Source: Sorex araneus
Lineage: Eukaryota; Chordata; Mammalia; Eulipotyphla; Soricidae
Assembly: GCF_027595985.1 (NCBI RefSeq)
Contig: NC_073305.1
Span: 177,081,089 to 177,145,088, forward strand
Reading direction: 5' to 3'
DNA length: 64,000 nucleotides
Position 1 is the first letter of the stretch. Each line of letters opens with the position of its first letter. Below the pieces are notes generated by a model. It did not search any database, was not told the origin of the DNA, and saw only the letters and a program-made list of their open reading frames with translations. Positions 43,546-54,899 of the stretch are shown here, one piece after another. Made by a program: the position numbers and the translations under genes.

Positions 43546-44403
43546 TTTTTATAAAATTTACAGACAAATTATGTATAAGATAGTAGAGAGCGCCTATGTA
43601 CTTAGCAACCAGTATCATCATAAGTTAGTATGGTTCTTTTTCTACTACCATGAGATTTTACGTTATAATTAATTAGAATCCATATATTTTTCCTTAGTTT
43701 TCTTAGTTCCTAACTTCTCGTTGCTGTTCCAGGATTCTATGCTGGAGACCACATTAATTGTCGAGTTTCCTTAGATTCTTCTTGGTTATGACAAATTCTC
43801 AGACTCTCCTTATTTCTAATGATCTTGAAAATTGTATGGTATGCTGTTTAGGTAGTTTTGTAGAATGTTCTCATATGCAATTTGTCTGATGTGTTTCTCC
43901 TGATTAGATTTGGGTCGTGAGGCTTGGGGAGGAAAAAGCACTGAGGTTAAAAACCAGTCTCATCACTTCCTGTCACGGGGTATTCTGTCAACAAAACTCA
44001 CTCTTGCTGATGTTGACCAAGGCTACCTGACTGAGGTTGTGGTGTCTGTCAGGTTTATTTACTATAGAATTGGCCCCTTGTACTCTTTCCAGACTGTACT
44101 CTCGGTAACGAAGTTTCTATGCGCAGTTCACTTCTACGGGATGAAGAGCTATGCATCTCCGTAATTTATATGGTATTCTTCAGCAAGGGAGCATTTTTAC
44201 CTCTCCTCCATTTGTTTATTTGGTCAATAATATATTAGCATGGACCGTGGATATTATGTACTTTGGGTTATAATTCACTGCTTTTAATTTTATTCTGTAG
44301 TCCAAGTAATTCAAACTTTGATGACAGCAGGCTGTTTCTACTGGATCCATTGTGTGTTTGACATATAACCAGCAGTGTGTGTGTGTGTTTAATAAAGATT
44401 TCC

Positions 44404-44487
44404 TTAAATTCTTTTTAATTGAATCACCATGAGATACACAGTTACAAAGCTTCCATGATTGAATTTCAGTCATACAATATTCCAACA
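44404..44487 (-). mobile_element. L1 3'-end fragment, very short
   Basis: The sequence attgaatcaccatgagatac and then cagtcatacaatattccaac form a short L1 3' end. A plausible TSD is aagatttcctt on the left against aaggatttcctt on the right. Confidence 0.75.
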
Positions 44488-45282
44488 AGGATTTCCTTCC
44501 TTTACTAGTACCACAAGATGTTTTAGATTCATCTTGTATATGTCTTGCCCTGAACCTAGAACCAGTCATTTCTCCTGGGAGCCCTGCCTGCTTTTATCAG
44601 CAGGTGCTATTCAACACTAAGGGATGGAAACTAGGTGTGCTTGTTGCTACTAGGTATCCCTCGGACCTCACAGCTGATAGATGAAGGAGATATATGTTTG
44701 CATACGAGCCTGTGTGTAATCATGCCTCTAGAAATATTATCTGTGTAGCTATCCATATTTAATTAAGGTAAATATGAGTTCAAGCTTGTGCCTCTGATTC
44801 TGATCCTTTACCACATGAATCATATTTGATTCCATCATTTGCCTTTTTTGTAAGCTCTCATTTCAACAGTGATGAATCTGTTTTTCCACTACCATTCTCT
44901 TAATTAGATTTTTGGTAATATACAAACAGCAGTCTCAGAATTGTTATACCCTATGAGGGATGACTTTATCAGTGGGAGCCCACTGCTTATGTGGAATGGC
45001 TCTTGCTTTTAGTTTTATAGATTCCACTATCTTCAGTTACTTAGAATTTATGTTTTCCTGAACCTCCTTCACTGAGGTTGTTTCCTGCGCTTGTAAGATA
45101 GTCACCATCTTCATTCCATTTTGTCATTCTTCAATTAGAAAATTCTCCAATTTTCTAAATGATCAAAAAGATTTAGATATATAGAGTTAGTTCTTTGCAT
45201 TGTAAAGTTCAGTGGGCTTTGAAGATTAATGTCATGTAGCTACCCTTACAGTATCATGTGAAATACTTTTACCATCCTAACG

Positions 45283-45283
45283 T

Positions 45284-45320
<37 letters not shown>
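45283..45320. repeat. (CA)n microsatellite
   Basis: About 18 uninterrupted CA units. Confidence 0.95.
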
Positions 45321-45321
<1 letters not shown>

Positions 45322-46076
45322 ACTCCTATGCTTCACCCATTTAATTCTCTCCACTTATTCCTGAGCCCCTGGCAACCACTAATGTTTTTACCGTTGCTAT
45401 AGTTTTGCTTTCTCCAGCCTGTCATATAACTGGAACCATCTAGTATAAAGCTTTTTCAGCTTCCTTTACTTAGCTATATGCATTTAAGATTCATCCATGT
45501 CTTTTTGTGATTTAATAGCTCATTATGTAGCAGAGCACAATTTCACTGCATAATGTATCACAATTTGTCCATCAACTATTGAAGGACATCTTGGTTGCTT
45601 CAAGCTTGGGGTTATTATATATAAATGTGGCATAAATATTTGCAAGCAGGATCTTTTGGGGATTTATGTTTCAAGTCCATTGGAAAATTATACCAGAGAC
45701 ACTTTTTAAGTGCTAGGGACTCAAGTGGTATGGCTAGAGCTTTGAATTAGAGAGACAGAGACCCAGTGCTCCGAAAACAAACACACACGAGTAAATCAGA
45801 TGATGACAAGGGGAAAATACAACAGGTAGATCGAAGAAAGAGTACTAGGTGGTAGCCAGGGTGGTGAAACTAAAAGAAACCTTCCTAAGAAAGTTTGTCA
45901 CATTTGAACTTGAACTCACATGGGGAGAAATGCTGCCAGATGGGCGGGCAGGGAGGATGAGATTTCCTGCAGTGTGTTCTGTTATTGGGAAGATGCTGTG
46001 GCTGAGGGGACCCTGCCTCAGTGGAAGACCTGGAAAAGAAAGAAATCAGAGAAGAGACCATGAATGAAATTATTAG

Positions 46077-46405
46077 TCTCAGCAATGGAAAACAAATTAT
46101 CAAATGCTTCCTTTTCAGTAGGTCGACTTTAGGGGGGAGAAACTCCAAGCAATAATAGTGAGTTTTTTGTTGATATATTGAATGCAATCAAAGTAAAGGG
46201 AAAGTAAAGTGAAATTTACCAGATACACAGGCGGGGTGGGGGGCTGGGGTGGTGGTGGGGGGGGGAGGTATACTGTGATTCTTGGTGGTGGAATATGTGC
46301 ACTGGTGAAGGGAATGGTGTTTGAGCATTGTATAACTGAGATTTAAACCTGAAAGCTTTGTAACTTTCCACATGGTGATTCAATAAAAGAATAAATTAGA
46401 AAAAA
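46077..46405 (+). mobile_element. Non-autonomous element with L1-type 3' end, short copy
   Basis: The TSD gaaattattag lies at 46066-46076 and 46406-46416. The insert begins inside the shared block (tctcagcaatggaaaacaaa, also at 6948 and, reversed, near 15990). It runs through tagtgagttttttgttgata and a G-rich tract to gtgattcaataaaagaataa. Confidence 0.8.
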
Positions 46406-46469
46406 GAAATTATTAGAAAAAATATATATATATATTTACAGCATACAGCATACAAAGTATATGACTTTT

Positions 46470-46620
46470 TTTTTTTTTTTGCTTTTTGGGTCACACCCGG
46501 CGATGCACAGGGGTCACTCCTGGCTCTATGCTCAGGGGACCATATGGGATAATGGGAATTGAACCCGGGTCGGCCGCGTGCAAGGCAAATGCCCTACCCG
46601 CTGTGCTATCACTCCAGCCC
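46470..46620 (-). mobile_element. SOR SINE, short form, internally deleted
   Basis: The minus-strand copy keeps the tRNA head, but about 30 bases are missing from the body (ctcaggggaccatatgggat follows directly on ggctctatg). Confidence 0.92.
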
Positions 46621-46624
46621 CATG

Positions 46625-46835
46625 ATTTTCTTTATAAAAGTTAATTTTATGTAATTAAAGAACAAAGTTATTGATAATTTACAAAGTTATTGATAGAGTT
46701 TTAGGTATATAATATTTGAGCATTAATCCCACCACCAGTGTCAGCTTCCCTCCACCAGTTGCTTCAAGTGTTCCCATATTACGTCCTTACCCTCACCCCT
46801 GGCCTGCCACCTTGACAGGTACGTTACAGAGTTCG
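46625..46835 (-). mobile_element. Old L1 3' UTR fragment
   Basis: The sequences tttacaaagttattgataga, cattaatcccaccaccagtg and tgttcccatattacgtcctt resemble 8862-9095. Confidence 0.5.
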
Positions 46836-47234
46836 GTGGTTGCAGCTTAGCTTTTATGTTTTCAGTGTTGTTGAGTCGCGGTTTGGGATATATAGCTGTT
46901 CCACTCTCACACATCACCACTCTAAAGCCCTGACCCCCGGTCTCTTATTACTTCCCCTTCTCATCTTCCTTCTTGCCCTCTTATTTCTTTCCTTCTCTGT
47001 CCTTCTCCTCCCTAAACTCTGGGGTCATGGGCGATCTGAACAATCCCCCTTAAGTACATTTCCTGTCCAGTTACTGGTTGTTGAGTTTCTTTAAATTGAG
47101 CCCAGCCTGTAACCGCCATCCAGGTCAGGAAATGGGATGCTCTTAGATCCCCAGTTTATCCTTTCTGTCCATCACTGACCTTCCACCCCACTCCAGGATA
47201 ATATGATACTAATGTTATTATCAATATTGTCATT

Positions 47235-47400
47235 ATTTTGGGCTTGGGGCCACATTGGCAGTGCTCAGGGCTTACTCCTGACTCTGCACTTGGGAATCAC
47301 TCCTGGGTGGTGCTTGGGGAACCATGTAGGGTGCTGCGGATTGAATCTGGGCCAACCATGTGCCAGACAAGTGTTCTGCTCTCTCTAGCATCTCTCTGGT
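47235..47400 (-). mobile_element. SOR SINE, short form, diverged
   Basis: The sequence cttggggccacattggcagt leads to the body, and it ends catctctctggtccc. Its right end is the target of the next SINE. Confidence 0.83.
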
Positions 47401-47407
47401 CCCTTAT

Positions 47408-47667
47408 TGTACTGTAGCACTGTAGCACTGTCGTCGCGTTGTTCATCAGTTTGCTCAAGCGGGCACTAGTAAGTGCCCATTGAGAGTCACTTTGTCTCAG
47501 TCTCCATTGAGAGATTTGTTGTTACTGTTTTTGGCATATCGAATATTCCACGGGTAGCTTGCAAGGATCTGCCATGCGGGCGGGATACTCTTGGTAGCTT
47601 GCTGGGCTCTCTGAGAGGGATGGAGGAATTGAACCCGGGTTGGCCACGTGCAAGACAAACACCCTAG
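47408..47667 (-). mobile_element. SOR-like SINE, long form
   Basis: The TSD gtcccttatt lies at 47398-47407 and 47668-47677. The tail side is (AGCACTGT)n. The head is shortened, ending in gacaaacaccct. Confidence 0.92.
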
Positions 47668-47699
47668 TCCCTTATTAGCTATATTAAATTATTTAGACT

Positions 47700-47989
47700 T
47701 TAACCACCCCCAGCCATGCTCAAGGCCCCTCTCCACATGTTCGGATGAGCCTCACGCATGAAGGAACTGGCAGAGGAACCCAGGTGTGCAGGACCCAGGG
47801 CTGAGATCTCCAAGCCTGATCGGATTGGGATGGGCCTCCTCCACCCAGATCCCCCATTTTCCGGTAGTTTGGCAGCCACACCCACAAACCGGCTCCAGGG
47901 CCATGTGTTCCCATCAATGCCAACATTCAGAGACTATAAAACAATGCTCCCGGAAGAGCGCAGCTGCCACACGACCGCTTATAGTCTAG
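47700..47989 (+). repeat. GC-rich unclassified segment fused to a long SINE
   Basis: This GC-rich stretch (from taaccacccccagccatgct to gccacacgaccgcttatagt) passes without a break into ctagttctccctcttggaga, the body of a long-form SINE. I do not recognise the family. It may be the 5' part of a longer composite element. Confidence 0.4.
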
Positions 47990-48258
47990 TTCTCCCTCTT
48001 GGAGAACCTGGCAAAGTACCGAGAGCATCCTGCCTACACGGCAAGCTTTCTATGGAGTATTTGATATGCCAAATACAGTAACAATGATGGGTCTCATTCC
48101 CCTTACACTGAAAGAACCTCCAGTGCGGCACTGCTGGGAAGAACAAGTACAGAGAGGCTGCTAAAATCTCAGAGCTAGGATGAATGGAGATATTACTGGT
48201 GCCTGCTCAACCAAATAGATGATCAATGGGATGAAAGTGATACAGTGAAACAGTAAAT
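47990..48258 (+). mobile_element. SOR-like long SINE, inserted-segment subtype
   Basis: The copy runs from ctccctcttggagaacctgg through agaacctccagtgcggcact and the agtacagagaggctgctaaa block to gatcaatgggatgaaagtga. The tail is (ATACAGTGAA)n. The tRNA head is replaced by the GC-rich segment. Confidence 0.85.
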
Positions 48259-48259
48259 G

Positions 48260-48588
48260 AATTAATGATTTTTCTCTCTCATTATTATTCTTGCTGTTGT
48301 GATGATCAAACTTGATTATATTCTGACCGTATGAAAGTTCCTATTTTTTTACCCTGACTCTCATGTGATCTTTTCTTTTCAGTTTTAATGATCTATGAAG
48401 GTAACCCTGGCATTACATTGTGGCTTTCATGAGCATTTACTATGGATTTATGAAATCCAGCCCCTTTTTGTATGTTTGTTGACTGTTTGTGTTTCCTCTT
48501 TGCAACCTGTCTGTTCAACTCCCCTTCCCATTAAAAAAAATAACAACACTGCATTGGGTTGTATGCCTTTGCTGTTATTTTTACATCT
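48260..48588. other. Unassigned intron DNA
   Basis: No clear repeat. It could be a diverged extension of the old L1 that follows. Confidence 0.4.
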
Positions 48589-48589
48589 A

Positions 48590-49000
48590 GGATATTAATC
48601 TTTATATATCCAGGTACAGAATTACATCAGAAATGCATCCTGCAAACATTTGCTTCCACTTTGGGAGTTGACTTCCTCACTATCTTGCTCGTATTGTTTA
48701 AGAAAGAGAGGCTCTGAATCTTCACAGTGTCCAATTTATTCACTTCTCTCTTTATTACTCGTACAATTTGCATCCTGTTTCAGAAATATTTGCTCATCTC
48801 ATAAAGTCTCTGCTGTCACCTTTCAGATTATTTGTTTTCCTCTTTTATATTTAGATCAATAATCTATCAGAAATTCATTTTGTGTGTGTGATAACATGTA
48901 GGCATCAAGATTATTACTTTTTCCAGTTGCACATTGAGTCGAGCACACACTGAAAGGATCATCCTCTCTCCATTGCAGTGTCATCAGAGGCCATCATGGG
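48590..49000 (-). mobile_element. Old L1 ORF2 fragment
   Basis: The order of atatttgctcatctcataaa, tttagatcaataatctatca, gataacatgtaggcatcaag, tttttccagttgcacattga and cctctctccattgcagtgtc matches a reversed ORF2 segment of ancient L1s. No open frame is kept. Confidence 0.65.
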
Positions 49001-49004
49001 TGTG

Positions 49005-50225
49005 TGTGTGCCATATTCTGGGGATGGGTGGGGCCTTCCCATCAGCCTCATCTGCATTTCTTGGCACAATGGCCCCGTGTTCCCAAATAGTAAATCTCAG
49101 CTAGCTGATGAACAGGTCTGAACTTGCTTCTAGGCAAGAGTATTTAAGACTCCCATTCAGGTTCAAATGAAAAGATATCAATATTTTATTCTAGAAGTGA
49201 GTAATTGACTAGTTAATTTTATTTCTTCAAGTATGGTTTTAGATAATGCCTGCTGGCCGGAGCCATGGGGAAGGCGTGTCACCTTTAGATTGTCACTTGT
49301 TAGTCCTGCATCTCTTCAGCCAGTTGTGCCACCCCGTAAGTATTTAGTGTGGACCTACTGTGTGCCAGGCAGAGAGAGCTGTGCCAGAATGGGATTCTTT
49401 CCAGAGTTTCTATTTTTAATTTTAGAACATGTGTTGTTTCTCTCTTTACTGCTCAATGCAGGGGGAGTCATTTTCAGAATTTTCTTCTATTTCTGGGGTA
49501 GCTTTGCTCTTCTATTATAGTTATTTAAAATTTTCTTGTGTGACAGTCTGGGTAAACAGGCAACAGGACTAAGAATTAGAGCTTTTGTGCTGCCATCAGA
49601 ATATTTAAAAACAAACAAAACCTTCCCAAAGAACCGAGATTTAAGGTTTTTTTCAAGCACAGTTGTAGGTGGCAAATTCAGCCAGCATTCGAATGCTCTT
49701 CTCGTTTTCAGAATTCAGTGCCAGCCCTCAGGAGTCAGTGACCTCAGGAGGACACTGTCACCCCAGATTACAGTGTTGTTCGTGGCTCACGTGCTCTTTC
49801 TGCTGTAGAGTCCTCTCTTTCAGGGGCAGTGTTGGTGGGTGACTTCCCCATGGCTGCCACCTTGCCTGGGTAAACTGGACCCCGTGTTCCTGTTACTGTC
49901 TTTGCTTCTTGTTTCTCTTGGGGATTGGCAGGAGGGATAAAATGCCCACCACTAGAGTCATGTCCCTTCCCCGCCACCACCCCATTCACTGCTGGAAAGT
50001 GGAACCTCCTCCCCACCATTTCTTTATCCACCGTCTCCTGTTTCTGGTGGTTCCTGTTCCAGATATTCAGACATTTGGTGGACACTGGGCAAGGTAGTCA
50101 TGGATCTGGGCCCAAGAGGTTCTCTCTGGCCTCAGGAAAAGGAAAGAGACAGATTAAAAAAGAGAGAGAGAGAGTATTTGTGCCAGTGACTGTCACATAC
50201 TCGAAGGAGCTGTTCTTTCTTTCAT
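49005..50225. other. Unassigned intron DNA
   Basis: No gene or repeat is recognised. Confidence 0.45.
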
Positions 50226-50237
50226 TAACTTTTTTTT

Positions 50238-50397
50238 CTTTGGCACACTTGGTGACTTGGTGATGCTCAGGGCTTACTCCCGATTCTGTGCCCAGCAATT
50301 ATTCCTAGAGGGCTCGGGGGACCAGAGGAGATACTGGAGATTGAACCTGGGTTGGCCACATGCAAGGCAAGTGCCATACCCACTGTATCCTGGCCCC
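50238..50397 (-). mobile_element. SOR SINE, short form, diverged
   Basis: The motifs ctcagggcttactcccgatt, gattgaacctgggttggcca and gcaaggcaagtgccataccc are visible. Confidence 0.83.
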
Positions 50398-50431
50398 TCT
50401 TTCATTAAAATTTTAAATTTGTCTCAATTAA

Positions 50432-50600
50432 GGCTTTTTGGGGTTTGTTTTGTTGTTGTTGGTTAGGGACCATACCCAGCTACACTCAGGGTTTACTCCT
50501 GGCTGTATGCTCATGGGATCATATGCAGAGCCAGTGAGCAATCCAACTCGTCTGCCATGTACAAGGAAAGTGCCTAACCCCTGTACTTTCTCTCTGACCC
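50432..50600 (-). mobile_element. SOR SINE, highly diverged
   Basis: The motifs accatacccagctacactca and cctggctgtatgctcatggg, with the end cctgtactttctctctgacc, mark an old copy. Confidence 0.68.
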
Positions 50601-50604
50601 TTGT

Positions 50605-51230
50605 TTTGTCGCCGGTGCCAAGGTTCAAAGCCAGGCCATTACACCTCCATGGCTAGAGCTCACCCACTTTGTTAAAGTTGAAGGTTTCATGTCTTGAGTG
50701 AGACCTCATTCATCCTGAGGTCACTAGTCCTGCAGCCTCATTGATTCGGAATCCGGTGAAGGACCTAAAAGAAAGCAGGCGGGTTCATTTGAAAACCCTG
50801 CAGAGGTTGCCTGGAGCTGAGGGTCTTTATTGGAGAGAGCCCTGGCCTTTTGGTCTTCCCACTCCTTAGTTCCTCTGATTTAGAAGCAGCCAACAAGGCT
50901 GCTAGATCTGAGAACTGGGAGAACAGCTCGAAGTGACAGCTGACAGCCTGACAGAGGAGTTGGGAGTTGACAGTCTATAAAAAGCTCAGAAGGTTGGAGC
51001 CATCTTATATTAGGCGAAAAGAGCTCAATGCATGTCAGCGCCCGGAGGCAATAAAGGGCTAACCAGAGTCACTAATAGGACATATCTATTGGTAGCTTCT
51101 GCTTCAGAACGGGTGCGTGTGTGCGTATGTGCATGTGTGTGTGTGTGTGTGCGAGCTACATTTTGAGAGACTTTCTGGAAAAGTAAAATTTAGCTATCTG
51201 TAATAATTTGCTAGATAGAGTCATTGATTT
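50605..51230. other. Unassigned intron DNA
   Basis: No repeat is recognised except a short (GT)n at 51115-51152. Confidence 0.45.
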
Positions 51231-51235
51231 CGACT

Positions 51236-51400
51236 GTATCACTGTTGTCCCGTTGCATATCGATTTGCTCAAGCGGGCACCAGTAATGTCTCCATCTGTC
51301 CCTGTCGCATTCAGGGTCAGGGGAATGGTTTCCACAAGATACAAAACCCATCACATAATTTCTGTGTTCCCTCTTTCCCTCCTCTCCCTCCTCCGTTTGC
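51236..51400 (-). mobile_element. RTE-tail fragment
   Basis: The left 60 bases are the long-SINE/RTE tail (catatcgatttgctcaagcg). Read in reverse, a frame gives DRDRWRHYWCPLEQID, as in the 15245-15455 LINE fragment. The rest does not match the SINE body, so this may be a truncated LINE rather than a SINE. Confidence 0.5.
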
Positions 51401-51404
51401 CCTT

Positions 51405-52640
51405 CTGGCTTTCCCCGACTCCCTTTCTCCATCCACTCCCCCTCATGGTCCCACCCCCTTGCTCTCGCCACTTTTCTAGCTCCCTCCCCCTCCCCACAAT
51501 ACAATTTCTTGATTTTCTTTGTCTGAGAGGGAATTCAGATCAGTGGGTTGCTGGTAAATATTTTACAACTAGCTCTCAGGAGAAAACCTTACATTTACAG
51601 CCTTTGTCAATTTCCTTGGTGTCAGTATTAGCTCCTAGTGGATTTCAGGCAACATATTGAAGTCACCGCCCTGTGGGGCAGGGAGTAGTGTTTCCTCCTT
51701 ACACATATGTTCTGTGTAAGTGACCTCAGTAGCACCGATAAGAGTGAGATGTCATAGAATCATTAGAAAGCAATGAATTTAGAATATCTATTAACTTTGT
51801 CAGTAGAATTTATTTACCAGCACATTTATTTGTAATGATGAGGGTTCCATAGTTGGCTTGCAAAATTCCCGGAAGTGGAATTGTCCTCTCAAATGAGATG
51901 GGATGGAAGATGGAGTAACAAGCGCTCAATGGAGAGCTGGGGGAAGCCAGCGCCAGTGCACCGTTGCGTGTCTCTGACATTTGAGAGCCGAATCTTGTTT
52001 GACCCTAACTACAGGTGACCTCAGGGGTATCAGAGAGTCTCAGGAGCTCGGTGGGAGCCTCTCTTCCCACCTCGTCCCCTGGCATACTCATCCACAGTGT
52101 GGCAAAAGGATATTGCAGCTTCTGCCACTCAGATTTCTCCAGTCCAAACAGGGAATCCATGATTGACGGACATGTTTGAAAGTTAAAGGGCTTGAGTCAG
52201 GCTCCAAATTGGGACCAGAATTTAATCTTGTTCTCCTGTGGGCCTCTAATTTTATTCTCATGAAACCAACCCTGTTTTTGATTTCATAATTTTGCACAAG
52301 ATGTGTTTCATTTGTAAGGATTAATTTAAGGACCACAATGCCATGTAAAACACATCAAGGTCTAGTAACACTTGTTGTGTTCATGGTGTTTAGAATCTCT
52401 TCTCATTTTTTGCTAAGGAATGTATTTTAATGATTCATTTTCAGTAAGAGTGCTCATTTTATAGTTTTTTTTAAAAAAACTCAGTTATGTTACATTAAAT
52501 GATATTCTACATAGTGTATGTGGGTAATATATTTTATGTGAGATGTCGATTTGTACAGAATATTCATTTTTGTGCAGATAACTGGTTTATATGGTGAATC
52601 TTAGGGTGTCTTTTTGACTTTATGATGGTGCAAAAGCAAT
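51405..52640. other. Unassigned intron DNA
   Basis: No repeat or gene is recognised. Confidence 0.45.
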
Positions 52641-52656
52641 CAAAGCACACTAAGTT

Positions 52657-52842
52657 TTTTGTTTTTTGTTTTTTTTTTTGCTTTTTGGGTCACACCCAGC
52701 AATGCACAGGGGTTACTCCTGTCTCTGCACTCAGGAATTACCCCGGCGGTGCTCAGGGGACCATATGGGATGCTGGGAATCGAACCCGGGTTGGCCGCGT
52801 ACAAGGCAAATGCCCTACCCGCTATGCTATCGCTCCAGCCCC
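52657..52842 (-). mobile_element. SOR SINE, short form
   Basis: This is an almost complete minus-strand copy. The TSD caaagcacactaagt lies at about 52640 and 52843 and appears perfect. Confidence 0.95.
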
Positions 52843-52869
52843 TCAAAGCACACTAAGTAAGAACTGTCT

Positions 52870-53260
52870 TTTGAAGTTTGAACTCTCTTTTTTTCCATGG
52901 GCTATCAGCATGCAGTTGACTCTCATAACGCCATCGGTACGGCCATCCATGCATTCACGATGGTAGAAAGCCTGTATTTTACAAACTGCTTTTTTGCTAC
53001 TCAGTTTAGTGGTCAAAAACTTTCATGAGACATTCAACCCTTCATTATTTGTGTTAGACAGTTCTGCTCATCTGTAGGTGAATGCAGTGTTCTGAGCACA
53101 CTCCAGGCAGGTCAGCTTAAGGCAGGATGTTTGAAAATGGTGCTTAAGAGGCCTGGAGGTTCCTCCTAGTGATTCTAAGGTGAACAATCCAGTGGTTCAA
53201 TGCAAAGGTCCTCGGAGAGGGTGCTGCTCAGGGCCTTAGTGTGGGGCATTACCCAGGCCT
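52870..53260. other. Unassigned intron DNA
   Basis: Nothing recognised. Confidence 0.4.
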
Positions 53261-53267
53261 CCAAGAT

Positions 53268-53399
53268 CTCCATCAGTAAGGCTCGGGGGCCTCCAGGACT
53301 GCACCTGGAAGTATCTGGGGACTACATGAACTGGGGTTCAAATCAGGGTTAGCAGCATGCAAGCCATGTGCCTTAACCCTGTACTATCTCTCTGGCCCC
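53268..53399 (-). mobile_element. SOR SINE, highly diverged
   Basis: The sequence ggttcaaatcagggttagca and the end ctgtactatctctctggccc show a minus-strand head. The body is badly eroded. Confidence 0.55.
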
Positions 53400-53430
53400 T
53401 TAAATGCATTTTTTAAAAAGTGCACATGGC

Positions 53431-53610
53431 GGGGCCGGAGCGATAGCACAGCGGGTAGGGCGTTTGCCTTGCACGCAGCCGACCCGGGTTCGATCCCCGG
53501 CATCCCATATGGTCCCCCAAGCACTGCCAGGAGTATGTCCTGAGTGCAAAGCCAGGAGTAACCTCTGAGCATCGCTGGGTGTGACCCAAAAAGCAAAAAA
53601 AAAAAAAAAA
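53431..53610 (+). mobile_element. SOR SINE, short form, near-intact reference copy
   Basis: This is the best preserved copy. The head ggggccggagcgatagcaca includes an A box (tagcacagcggg) and a B box (ggttcgatccc), which together form an RNA polymerase III promoter of tRNA type. The body covers catcccatatggtcccccaa and ccaggagtaacctctgagca and ends gtgtgacccaaaaagc plus an 18-base polyA. The TSD aaaaagtgcacatggc at 53415-53430 recurs at 53609-53624. The long polyA and perfect TSD indicate L1-mediated, recent insertion. Confidence 0.97.
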
Positions 53611-53744
53611 AAAGTGCACATGGCTTCAACTTACAGTGTATTTATTGGGCATTACTCCATCATAAGTAGAAAAATGTATATCTATATATTTTTATTTGCT
53701 TAGTTACTTTGCTACTTAGTTGCTGATCTTGATCCCTCTGTGTG

Positions 53745-53905
53745 TCAGGAACTGAGTTAAGTTTTTAATCAGTCTTCAAGAGGTACCTGTGAAGGGACCA
53801 GTTAAGAAACTGAGGCACAGAGAGGGTTAAGTAACAACTCATAGTCACACAGCTCACCTGTGATTTGTACCAAGGATTTACACTAAGGGGGTCTGATGGT
53901 TGAAT
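53745..53905 (+). repeat. MIR
   Basis: The motifs gaaactgaggcacagagagg, gttaagtaacaactcatagt and cacacagctcacctgtgatt match the MIR core. Confidence 0.85.
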
Positions 53906-53925
53906 TCAGGTTGTAAACACTCTAG

Positions 53926-53927
53926 TG

Positions 53928-54026
<99 letters not shown>

Positions 54027-54098
54027 CTCCCCTCCCTCCCTCCCTCCCTCCCTCCCTCCCTCCCTCCCTCCCTCCCTCCCTCCCTCCCTCCCTCCCTC

Positions 54099-54186
<88 letters not shown>
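53926..54186. repeat. (CTTT)n-(CCCT)n-(CTTT)n polypyrimidine array
   Basis: About 100 bases of CTTT (53926-54026) are followed by CCCT (54027-54098) and again CTTT (54099-54186). The array is a pure polypyrimidine tract with near-mirror symmetry. Confidence 0.96.
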
Positions 54187-54196
54187 ATAGTGTTAC

Positions 54197-54450
54197 ATTT
54201 TTAAAAAATTGAATCATTGTGAGATACACAGTTACAAAGATGTTCATGGCTGGATTTCAGTGCTACAGTGTTCCATCACCCATCCCTCCACCCGGTGGTT
54301 TCCCACCAACAATATCTGCAGTTTCAGTTTCTTATATGCACTTTTTCTCTCAATTCAACAGCCAGCTCCTAGGGGGTGCACTTTTGCTTGGAATATACTG
54401 CATCCTCCAAGCAGTCTACCAGATACTTTTTCTGCAATAAACATGCTTTA
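54197..54450 (-). mobile_element. L1 3' UTR fragment
   Basis: The sequences attgaatcattgtgagatac, gtgttccatcacccatccct and cagtttcagtttcttatatg form a minus-strand L1 3' end. The adjacent pyrimidine array may have grown from the A-tail side. Confidence 0.78.
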
Positions 54451-54469
54451 TTTTTGTTTTTGTCTTTGG

Positions 54470-54713
54470 GGACTGGAACAATAGCACAGCAGGTAGGGCA
54501 TTTGCCTTGCACGCCGCCAACCCAGGTTTGATTCTTCCATCCCTCTTGGAGAGCCTGGCAAGCTACCGAGAGTATCCTGTCCGCACAGCAGAGCCTGGCA
54601 AGCTACCCATGGCATATTTGATATGCCAAAAATGGTAACAATAAGTCTCTCAATGGAGATGTTACTGGTGCCCGCTTGAGCAAATCGATGAACAATGGGA
54701 TGACAGTTATACA
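54470..54713 (+). mobile_element. SOR-like SINE, long form, complete reference copy
   Basis: The head gggactggaacaatagcaca is followed by a degraded B box, the ctcttggagagcctggcaag motif, catatttgatatgccaaaaa, and the RTE-like tail gagcaaatcgatgaacaatg ending (ACAGTTAT). The TSD ttgtctttgg lies at about 54460-54469 and 54716-54725. There is no polyA. Confidence 0.93.
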
Positions 54714-54725
54714 GTTTGTCTTTGG

Positions 54726-54895
54726 ATTTTGGGGTCATACCCAGTAGTACTCAGGGGTCATTCCTGGTAGTGCTTAGGGGACCATATATGGTCCGGGGGG
54801 AGTGGACCAGTAATCTCCATGCAAGGCCAGCATCTTAACTCGCTTTACACTCTCTCTGGCCAATATCTTAACCCCTGTACTATCTCTCTGGCCCA
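54726..54895 (-). mobile_element. SOR SINE, highly diverged
   Basis: The sequences ggggtcatacccagtagtac and ggggaccatatatggtccgg form the body. The right side repeats the head twice (ctctctggcc near 54850 and 54885), probably two overlapping old copies. Confidence 0.6.
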
Positions 54896-54899
54896 CATT

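Larger units (their letters stand above)
43550..45710 (-). mobile_element. Old L1 3' region, degraded
   Basis: The block 43550-44190 and the block 45330-45710 (cctggcaaccactaatgttt, catttaagattcatccatgt, tccatcaactattgaaggac) resemble reversed ancient L1 sequence. The middle is too degraded to follow. A 38-base (CA)n lies at 45283-45320. Confidence 0.5.

Noticed and set aside
53431-53500. A functional tRNA gene suggested by intact A and B boxes
   Set aside because: The tRNA-like head is continuous with a SINE body and polyA and occurs in dozens of copies, so it is a SINE promoter, not a tRNA gene.
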